Virus record (IMG/VR): IMGVR_UViG_3300006924_000076
Location: 1-34,828 of that record
From: a virus
Strand: one strand, 5' to 3'
Length of the DNA: 34,828 bases
The first letter of the stretch is position 1. The number at the start of each line of letters is the position of its first letter. The position numbers and the translations under genes were made by a program. The notes beneath the pieces were generated by a model. It saw nothing but the letters and a program-made list of their open reading frames with translations. It ran no database searches and had not been told where the DNA came from. Positions 5,688-17,600 of the stretch are shown piece by piece.

Positions 5688-8600
5688 ATGTCAGAAACTA
5701 GAGTTCAGTTTAATACTATCGTATCTAATCAACTTCCCAACTATGTGAAGGATGATTTTCCACTTATATCAGAATTTTTAAAACAGTATTATCTTGGACA
5801 GGAGTATCAAGGTGGTCCTATTGATCTTATTCAAAATATTGACAAATATGTAAAGGTAGATGAAACTACAAATTTAAGTGAATCTGTATTATTGAGTGGA
5901 GATTTAGATTTTGATGCAACAACCATCAATGTTGATACTTCATCAACAACTGGAACTAATGGGTTTCCAGATTCTTATGGACTTTTGCAAATTGATAATG
6001 AGATAATAACTTATACTGGAAAAACTAATTTTTCTTTTACCGGATGCATTAGGGGATTTGTTGGCATTACTTCGTACAGAAGTGAATTGAATAATGAGGA
6101 AGTTGTATTTACAGAAACGGAATCTGATGATCATGTGGATCAATCTATCATCAGAAATCTAAGTTGTCTCTTTTTAAAAGAATTTTTATTAAAAACAAAA
6201 CATCAATTTTTACCAGGATTTGAATCTAGATCTTTAACTCCAGAATTAAATCAAAATATTTTTCTAAAACAATCAAAAGATTTTTACTTAAGTAAAGGAA
6301 CAGATATTTCTTTTGAAATATTATTTAAAGCTTTATATAATGAAGATGTAAAAATTGTAAAACCTAGTGATTTCTTAATTTCGCCATCAAATTCACAATA
6401 TAGAATTACCAATGATCTGATAGTAGAACCTATTGATGGAGATCCAATAAATTTACAAAATTCTACTTTATTTCAAAATAAGTATAAATTTGGAAGTAAT
6501 ATAGAGAATGCATATGCTCCAATTACAGATGTTGAAAAAATATCTGTTGGATATGGAAAGACATTTTATAAAATTAGTTTTGATGGTGGATATAACAGAG
6601 ATATTAATGTAGATGGTTCCCTATATGGAGATTTTAAAGTAGAACCATCTACTAGAGTCATTGGACAAGTTTCTTCTGGATCAACTTCATTAGATGTTGA
6701 TTCGACTGTTGGATTCGGATCTACAGGGGAATTGTATGTAAATTATTCAGATAATAGTGTTGGCGTAGTATCATATACATCAAAATCATTAACTCAATTT
6801 TTTGATGTTACAAATTTAACTGGAACTATATTGAATGCATCTACAGTTGGTGTTAATACATTTGCGTATGGAAGATCATTATTAAACCAAGATGAAATAA
6901 TTTCAGTAAGAATTAATTCGGTTTTAAAAAATGTAGAATTGCCAACAAATACATCAGATTTACTAAAGGGTGGAACTGTCAATATTTCTACGCTTGGAAT
7001 TGCAGAAAATAATAAAAATACAAATAAGTGGTTCTATAACATAGCACCTCTTTATGAAATAAAGAAATTAGAATTGCGAGATTCTTCTACTAACACATAT
7101 AGAGTAATATTGAATGTTATTCCAAATCTTAGACCTGGAGATATTGCTGAATTTATTTTAAATGATGGTACTAGAAAACAGACTAATATATCTGATGTTA
7201 TATCCGAAAAAACACTTCTAGTAACAGGTCAAGGAGTTTTAGATTTAGATTTAACTTACAAAATCCAAAGAAATATAAGTAAAGGATCTTCAAATACATT
7301 TTCAGAAATTTCTTTATATTCTACCGATATCGATAATGTTTATAAGAATAATACTAACGATTATTTGGTAGCATCACCATCCATTCCCAACTATAACTCA
7401 CAACCATTAAATGTATCATCTAGAAAAGTTACATTTTCTGGAACTTTTAATGGAAGTGAATTTGAAATTTCAGCAGGAAAGGAACATGGATTTTATACAG
7501 GAGATTCTGTATATTATTCCGCACAAATTGTTGATGAAAATTATATTAATGATTCTGGAAATCCGGCAACTAGAAAAGTTCGTGGCATTGGACTTTTTGA
7601 TGATGGACTATACTTTATCAAAAGAGTAAGTGGATCTAAAGTAAAATTTGCAAAAAGTAGATCTGATATCTTCAATTCAAACTTTGAAACTCTTAGTGAA
7701 GAAATTACCGTAAAAAATAGTTTAATTGAACCATATAAGTTTAATGGCAAAACATTAAATTCTCAAAAATTATTGAGAAAAATATCGACTCCAATTAATA
7801 CTGGGGTTGTTAGCAAAACAGAACCTGGATTTACAGGTATTCTTGTAAATGGAGTTGAAATATTAAATTATAAGTCAAATGATGTGGTCAAATATGGTAA
7901 AATTGAAAATATTGAAGTTCTTTCTAAAGGATCGAATATTGATGTAATAAATGTGCCAAATTTGATTATCAAAGATTCAGTTGGGACTGGAGCTACTGGT
8001 TATGTTGCTGTATCTGGTTCTGTAAAGGAATTTAGAATTATTGATCCTGGATTTGACTATCAAGAAACTCCTGTATTAAAAATTTCTGGAGGAAATGGAT
8101 CAGGTGCTTTTGGTAGAGTAAATATGAAATCTATCACACATGATGCAGAATTTTTTGCAGATATTGCATCCAAAAATGTAATTGTTGGCACTGCGGCAAC
8201 TCAATCTAGAATTGGATTTTCAACTTATCATAAATTTAAGAATGCCGAACAAGTAATTTATAAAACATCAGATCAAAGTGGAATTGTAGGAATAGTAACT
8301 AATTCTGCATATTTTGTTTCTACAATTGATAACACTACTATCAAATTACATAATACTGAAGGTGATGCTATAAGCGGAATCAATACTGTATATCTGACAT
8401 CGCATGGTATTGGAAAACACTCTTTACAATCAGTTAATACTAAATTAGTAGTTGATTTTATCAATGTTGTCGATGGTGGAACTGGATATGAAAATAAAAA
8501 AAGAACCGCATCTGTATCAGGCATTAATACAGTCTCAAATTCAATTCAAATTATAAATCATGATTATAAGTCGGGAGAAAAAGTAAAATATACTCACGAA

Positions 8601-11600
8601 GGAACTATTGCTTCGGGACTTTCAACAAATACAGAATATTATATAACTAAAATTGATAACAATTCTTTCAATCTTTCTGAAATTGGTCCAGCATCGGATA
8701 TAGAATTTTATTACAGAACAAATCAGTATGTTAACATAACTTCTGTTGGAGTTGGAACTCATATATTCAATTACCCAGAAATTTCAGCAACTCTTATTGG
8801 AAAAGTTGGAATATCCACAATAGGGTCAGAAACTTTTGAGTGTTCTATTCAACCTATTGTTAGGGGAGAAATAACTTCAGTCCATTTGGAAAATAATGGT
8901 GTTGGATATGGTTCTTCAGAAATTATCAATCTTGATCAGCAACCACAAATATTTTTAGATAATGGAAATAATGCTCAAGTTCAACCAGTCATATCCAATG
9001 GAAAAATAGTTCAAGTTATTGTTTTGAATTCTGGAAGCAGATATTTCTCAACACCAGATTTAGTTATTAATGGAACAGGAATTGGTGCTGTGCTTACACC
9101 AATAATAGAAAATGGTTCTTTAACTGCCGTCAATGTCATTGAAAGTGGGATTGGATATTCTACAGATAAGACTAGTATAGATGTAATTAATGCCGGTTCT
9201 ACAAATGTTTTACCCGAATTTAAATCCAATTTAAAAACATGGAGAGTTAATCTTTATAGCAAGTATTTTTCATATTTTACTAAAGATGATGGAATTGTAG
9301 TTGATAGTAAATTTGGGTTGCAGTATTCTCACATATATGCACCAAGATTATTGAGAGAGACAGTTAATCCTGTAAGTCAAGATGGAGACACTCTTTATGG
9401 TGAATTTGATTTACGAAAAGTTAATAGTATAGAAGAACAATCAACAAAGCATTCTCCAATTCTTGGTTTTGCTTATGATGGAAATCCAATATATGGTCCA
9501 TATGCATATAATAAAAAATCTGGAGGAACAATATCCCAGATGAAATCTGGATATTCTCTTGATATCAAATCAGATAGGCCACTTACATCAATATTCCCTG
9601 AAGGATTTTTTATAGAAGATTATACTTATAATGAAGTTTCTGATGAAACAGTTCTTGATGAAAACAATGGAAGATTTTGCATAACTCCAGATTATCCAGA
9701 AGGAACTTATGCATATTTTACAACAATTAATGATAAATTCTCCTCTACCTCTGGTATTTTTGAAAAATATAGAGAACCAGTATTCCCATATGTTATAGGT
9801 GAAAATTACAAATCAATTCCAAACAAATTCAATTTTCAGTTGGGATCAAATCAAGATAATTATGATTTAGTAGAAAATGGATGGAGAAGAAACACTCAAC
9901 CACTTAATTTGATTGAAGGTGAATCAGAGTATCCATATTTGTATATTCCAAATAAGTTTGATCAAACCGCAATTGTTTCATCTACAACTCCGGGAACAAT
10001 TGCAAGTGTTGGCATTGTAACTGGAGGTAATGAATATAGAATAAATGATGAATTAGTTTTTGATAATAGCGGAACTCAAGGACATGGAGCATTTGCAAAA
10101 GTTAGTAGACTAAAAGGTAGATCTGTAACTAATATTAGCGTTGCTTCTAGTATAATCGAAAATGTTGAAATTTATCCTGGAAATGTCAGAGGAGAATATT
10201 TAATATTTGCAAATAATCCTCACAATTTAAATAATTTAGATATAGTCTCAATTTCAGGATTATCTACAACTTCATCTAAAATTGAGGGTTCTTACATTGC
10301 AGGAATTTCTACAAATAAGTTGGCAATTGCAGGAGTTGGAAGCATTGGGGTATCTATAGGAACTGATGGAATTACTGGCATTGTAACATACTTTAAAGTT
10401 AGTGGAAATTTATCATATCCAAATATTAGAGAAAATGATATTTTAAGTGTCGGAACAGAAAAAATTAAAGTATTGAATGTGGATACCCTATCCTCTAGAA
10501 TTAGAGTTTTAAGGGCAGTGGAAGGCACTACAGGCACCTCTCACACGATAGGTAAGTACATCTATGAAGACCCAAGAAAACTTAAAATTAATGCCGGTTT
10601 TAGGACTGATTACAATTCTACTTTAAATAGACAAATTTATTTTGATCCATCAAATTCTGTTGGATTGGGAACAACTTCTGGTGTTGGTATTGTAACAACA
10701 ATTGTATTTTCAAATCCAGGATCTGGTGCAACTCAAGTAGTTATTCCATCAAAAACTATCTTTATAAAAAATCATAATTTGAATACTGGAGACCAATTAA
10801 CTTATTCTCCAGGAACAGGTGGAAATGGTATTATTGTTCAAGATGAAAATAATGTTGGATTAGGAACAGCATTAACTAATGGACAAACTTTATTTGTTGC
10901 AAAAATAACTGAAGATTTGATTGGAATTGCAACTGTAAGAGTTGGACTTGGAACTACTGGAAGTTTTGTTGGAGGAGTAAATGCAGATTCATCCACATTA
11001 TTCTTTAGAACAGTAGGTACTGGAGACACTCATAGCTTCTCAACAAATTATAATGTTATTACTGGAAAAGTTCAGAGAAATTTAGTCACAGTTTCTACTG
11101 CAGAAACTCATGGACTTAGTTCCCCACATAATATTTTTGTAACAGTTAATCCACAAAATACAAAAACATTAACCGTAAAGTATGATGACTATAACTCTAG
11201 ACTTATCATCAATCCAGTTGGGTTTGCAACTGCAGAAGTAAGCACATCTACTAATAGCATTACAATAGCATCTCATGGTTTTAATAATGGTGATAAAGTA
11301 ATTCATACTTCAAATTCTTCTTCTCTGGGATTAGAGAATGAAAAAATGTATTATATTGTCAAAGTTGATGACAATATAATACAATTATCAAATACTTATT
11401 TTAATTCAATTCAAGAAAAACCTGAAATTGTTGGAATTACAAGTGCTTCCAATGGAACGATCAATCCGATCAATCCATTAGTCAATTTGTATAAAAATTC
11501 TACAATCGAATTTGACTTATCCGACGAATCACTCTCATATACAACTCAAGGAACGAAGTATTCCGCATTTAAGTTTGATTTGTACACAGATAAAAACTTT

Positions 11601-14600
11601 ACTAAAATTTGGAATAAGTCTGATGAAAGTACAAGTTTTGAATATGTGAAAGAAGGATCTATCGGAACTGCTGGAGCAAAAGCAACTTTAACAGTCAATA
11701 ATGACATACCCAAAATTTTGTATTACAAACTGCATCCTTTATCTGAGAGCAATATCCCAGAAGTTAAGGAAAGAGTTTTTGCGGATAATGAAGTTATTTC
11801 CGGAAATCAATTAAACGTAATTGAAAGTGGTTATAATGGAAAACATGTTATAAATGCGGGCACAACTACATCGTTTACTTATAGTCTTAAGAATGTTCCG
11901 GAAGAATCTTCATATGGCGAAACATCTTTAATTTCTTATGAAACAGATTGTACTCATACATATGGACAAATTTCAAAAGTATCAATTACAAACTCAGGTT
12001 CAAATTATTATTCATTACCTGGAATAACCACAGTAATATCAGATTCTGGTAATGGTGCCATTTTTGAGACTTTTGGAAAGGGAATTGGATCCATGAAGTC
12101 ATTAGTGATGAAGGATATTGGATTTAAATATCCTTCTGATAAAACACTAAATCCAAAAACTGTTTTACCTCAAGTTATAAAAATAGAATCTTTAGCATCC
12201 ATAGAATCTATTGGTATTACATCATTTGGTCGTGGTTTCTCTATTCCACCAAAGTTGGTAGTTCTTGATGGTAGAACTGATAAAATTGTTTCTGACATTG
12301 ATTTAAAGGTAATAGTAGGAAAATCTAATGTAGAAATTCTTAAAAATACAAATGGAATGAACAATGTAAGTCCAACTATCATTCCCACAGAAAGTGGAGC
12401 TGGAGTTGGAATTGATACAATAACATATCATTCACCATCAGGTATAGCAACGGCAACTTTATCTGTTGGATTTAGCACTATAAATTCATTCCCATTCTCT
12501 GTAGGGGATAAAGTTTTAGTAGAGAATGTAAGTGTAGGAGTTGGATCTACAGGAAAAGGATTTAATTCTTCTGAATATAATTATAAGTTATATACTCTTA
12601 CCGGAACAACTGAAAACCTTGGAGGTATTGGTGATGTTACATTTGACATGTCAGAGTTTATTGATGACGGAGAAATTCCAGGAGTATTTGATGCAGTAAA
12701 TTCTTCTGGAAGAATTTTAGCTAAAAAACATTTCCCAATTTTTGAAACTAAATTAACTACAAATAACTTCAGTGTTGGAGAAAATGTAACTTCAAATTCT
12801 GCAACTGGAATTGTAGATAGTTGGGATTCAAAAGTTGTTACTCTTAGAGTTTCATCTGTCGAAAACTTCAATGTTGGAGAAATTATAACCGGCAAAACTT
12901 CTAAAACGCAAGGAATTGCATCTTCCATAAAATCTTTTGATACGTATTCAAATTTAGATTCTTATTCAAAATCAATTAAAGGATGGCAAAAAGATTATGG
13001 ATTCTTAAATAAAGATCTGCAAAAGATTCAGGATAGTTTTTATTATCAAAATTTCTCATACTCATTAAAATCAAAAGTTTCATATAATACTTGGGAAGAT
13101 TCAGTTGCTAGTCTCAATCATACTTTAGGATTTAAAAAATTCTCCGATTATCAATTAGAGACAACTAATACTATTAATATGTCAGTTGGACTTACAACTG
13201 AAACGACTAATCTAAGTGTAGTCAATAATTTAGATGGATTTGCAAGTCTAAATTGTGTTTATGATTTTGACTTAGTTAGAGAAAATAACCTAAACCAAAA
13301 TTCTAAATTTATATCCAATGAAATTACTTTTTCAAATAGAATTTTAACAGACTTCTTTGAATCAGTTGGGAATAGAGTTTTATCCATTGATGATATAAGC
13401 AATCAATTTAATAGCAATCCAAGGCCAATAGACTTTAGTGTTGTTGATACATTCCCAATTTCATCTAAGAGATTTCAAAAATATATCACTTATATTAGAG
13501 ATAAGAGATTTGTTGCTCAAAGACAACTGATGCTTGTCGATCTTCTTCACGATGATTCGAGAGGATATGTCAATCAATATGGTAGAGTTGAAACTGAATA
13601 TGATCAAGGATCATTTGATTTCTCGGTAAATGGATCAGATGGAAGATTAGAATTCCATCCAATCAGATCAACAATAAATGATTATGATATTTCTACATTA
13701 TCATATGTTTTAGATGATGCTGTTCTTGGTACAGGAAGTACCAGTCTTGGTGGTGTAGTGTTAATTGATACAGACAGTATTGAAATTCCATCAAATACAA
13801 CAAAAACTATTGTATCAATCGGAGATACTTACACTAGTGCAAAAGTTCTTGTCAATATAAATCCGGACATATCTCAGAATAGTGAATTTGAGGCTATTGA
13901 GCTCAATATAACACATGATTCTAATAATGTAGAAATACTTGAATATGGAAGATTATCAACAAGTATTGGAGAATATTCAATAACTGGTTTGGGAACATAT
14001 CATGCGTATATTGATGGATCAAATCTAAAAGTTGATTTCATTCCAACATCTGTAGGAATTGCAACTACTGGTGCCATTAACACAGTCGTTGTTGGACTTT
14101 CTAGTGATACATTTACTGGAATTGGAACAATTAATCTTAGAAGATCAAAACTTGAAGGAAAAACTACAAGCATTTCCTCATCAGGATCTCCCGGAATTAC
14201 TACTATTTGTGAATATGACAATAATTTTGATGGAGCATATTTTATAGTTCAGGTTACAGATACAACTAATTCATCTACTCAAATGTCTGAAATAGTTGTT
14301 GTTGATGATTATGTTGATTTAACTCAAGGTCGTGAAACCTATATGACTGAGTATGCAAATATTGAAACTTCTTCTGGACTTGGAACATTTGGATCAAGAG
14401 TTTCCGCAGCAGGAACTGTCTCATTAATATTCACTCCAAATGCTAGCATTGATACTGTTGTTAATGTTTATATGAATGCATTAACTGTTAATGAAAACAT
14501 TACATTGCCAACTCAAATACCATTTACTAATGGTTCTATTGATGATTCTATTGGAGAATATTTTGGAACAGAATCTGATATTAAGAGAGAGTTTATGCTT

Positions 14601-17600
14601 ACGCATCAAACTGAACCAATTTTTGAAAGATATTTCTTAGGTAACAACACTGATACAATCAATGTTGATACTAATACAATTAAAATCCCAAATCACTTCT
14701 TTGTAAGTGGAGAAAAACTGAGATACAATCATGTCGGTACTGCTTCTTCTGCAATTGGAATCGCTACAGCAAGTTTTGTTGGTGCTGCAAACACAACTTT
14801 CCTGCCGGATGAAAATCTATATGCAGTAAAAATTGACGACAATATAATCAAAATTGCAACAAGTCCAGAAAATGCTCTCAATCCTATTCCAGTTGTAGTT
14901 GATCTTGAAAGTGTTGGCATTGGAACTTCTCATAGATTTATTGCAGTAAATCAAAATGCAAAATGTATTGTTGCTCTTGATAACATTATACAATCACCAA
15001 TTGTATCTACAGCAGTAACAACTACTCTTGCAAATCAAGTTAGAGTTGTTGATAATGTGATTGAATTTAGTGGAATAACATCTTTCTTTGGATCTGATAT
15101 TATTCAAATTGGTAATGAAATAATGAAGATAGAGGGTGTTGGCATAGGAAGTACGAATAGAATTAGAGTTCGTAGGCCTTGGTTGGGAACTGTTTTATCT
15201 GGTTATGGTACTGGAACACTTGTAACTAAAATTACAGGAAATTACAATATAGTTGATAATCACTTAAATTTTGTAGAAGCTCCTTTTGGAAATGTTCCAA
15301 TTGGATCCACAACAAATCCACCTGATGAAAGAGACTGGTCTGGAATATCAACTAGTTCTAGTTTCCAGGGTAGAAGTTTTATGAGATCTGGAGTTCAAAA
15401 TACTTCTGATGAGTCTTATCATAAAAATTATATTTTTGATGATGTGTCAAACCAGTTTAATGGAATTTCAAACGAATTTACACTAAATCAAGGTGGCAAC
15501 AATATAACCGGAATTTCCACAGAAAATGCAATTATTTTAGTCAATGATATTTTCCAAGCACCTGGATTGAGTGATCAATATGTGATTACAGAAGCATCAG
15601 GAATTTCTTCAATTGCTTTCCAAGGAACCAATACAGTTCCACTTGGACCTGATGTTGGAATATCAAGTTTCCCTAAAGGTGGAATTATTGTTTCTGTTGG
15701 TTCAGATGCTGGACTTGGGTATCAACCATTAATTTCTGCTGGTGGTACTGCTATTGTTTCTGGATTGGGAACAATCTCATCTATTAGTATAGGGAATAGT
15801 GGTTCTGGATATAGAGCGGGAATTCAAACTGTAGTCAATGTTGGTGTTGGCACTTCCAGTACAGGAACTGGCAATATTGAGTTTATTGGAACTGCTGCAA
15901 TAAGTGGTGGAAATATTGTAAGTGTTGCAATCACAAATCCAGGATCAGGATATACTTCTACAAATCAACCATTTGTCATCTTTGATGCTCCATTGAGTTA
16001 TTCAAATATTCCTCTACAATATTCAGCATCTAGTATTGTTGGTGTGGGAACCAATGCTGTAATTGATATTGTTGTTGGACAAGGATCTAGCGTTATTGAT
16101 TTTACAATCAAAAATACAGGATATGGATTTGGTAATGGTGAAATTTTAACAATACCTTCAGGTGGACTGACAGGAATTCCAACTACTTCATCTTTTGCAC
16201 CATCCAATGAATTCCAAATTACTATTGATGGGATATTCAATGATGAATTTACTGGATGGTCTGTTGGTCAACTCCAAGTTTTGGATAATATTCAAAATTT
16301 CATTGATGGAACTAGAAGAAATTTCCCACTATCCTTAGCGGGAAATACTGTTTCTATTGTTGCTGGAAAAGGATCTAAAATTAATGTTCAAGATGTTCTT
16401 CTTATATTTGTAAATGACATACTTCAAGTTCCAGGTAAAGCATACACATTCAATGGTGGAAGTATTATTACATTTACGGAATCTTTGAGAATTGGTGACA
16501 ATGTTAATATTATATTCTACAAAGGAACTGGTGATACTGATGTTGTCTTTAGGAATATAATTGAAACCGTTAAGAAGGGAGATACTCTTCAAATTAAACA
16601 TGATTCTACAATTGGTCAAGCACGATCCTTAGATGAAGATGAAAGAATCGTTGATGAAGTTAAATCTACGGATATAGTCGGAACAAATTCATACCCTGGT
16701 CCCGGAAATACAGATGATGTGACTTTAGAAAGACCTGTTATTTGGTGTAGACAGACTGAAGATGTATTCGTCAATCAAGTTCCTATTGGTAAAGATAGAG
16801 AACTTTATGAACCAGCAATCAATCCAAGTGCATACCTTATCAAATCTGTAGGTGTTGGGTCAACAGCAATTTATGTTGATAACTTGAGACCTATCTTCAA
16901 CTCTCAAAATGAAAATGATACTGATCTTACATTCCAAAATAAAATTAAATTTGTAAGTCAAGAAAACAAGTCTGGTGCTGCAGCTACTGCAGTTGTTTCT
17001 GGATTTGGTACAATATCTTCCATTTCAATTATAGAAAGTGGATCTGGATATGATTCCACACCAGTAGTCACTATTGGTAACATATCTCAATCAGTTGGTT
17101 TGGGCACAACTGCGACTGCCACTGCCACCATAACAGATGGTGAAGTTACTTCTATTATTTTAACAAATGTTGGAACTGGATACACTACTAGCAATCCTCC
17201 GAGTGTATTGATTGAACCTCATACATATTCTCAGGAAATATGTAGTGTTGATTCTTACACTGGTGATTCTGGAGTTATTGTTGGATTTGGAACCACAACA
17301 ATTAGTGGAATTGATGAGGTAATTGTAGATCTTCATATTCCGTATGAGTCTTTCCTTAGAGATACTGATTTAGTTGGAACTGCGGTTACTTTAAGTTCTA
17401 TATCTGTTAACGATTACTTCACTATCTTCAATTCAAATGCTAGTGTCGCAGGAAATCCAACAATTGCAACATTTGATACTGAAGCAACTACTCAAGTAGG
17501 ATTAGCAACTCACTTTATTGACACAGTGCATCAAGCAAAACGAGTTGAAGTTGTTTCTAGAAATGTTGGTGGAATTTCAACAAATGTCTTAAGAGTCAAT

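Noticed and set aside
8700-9240. Possible diversity-generating-retroelement target in the repeat-rich fibre or giant genes
   Set aside because: No reverse transcriptase, template repeat or C-type lectin-like variable region is visible in the window; the repeats are ordinary beta modules.
12581-12928. 115-codon minus-strand frame inside the giant, and similar long minus-strand frames (for example 17870-18259, 23246-23635)
   Set aside because: These arise opposite Ser/Thr/Gly-rich codons in AT-rich genes, carry no ribosome-binding sites, and lie antisense to strongly supported genes.
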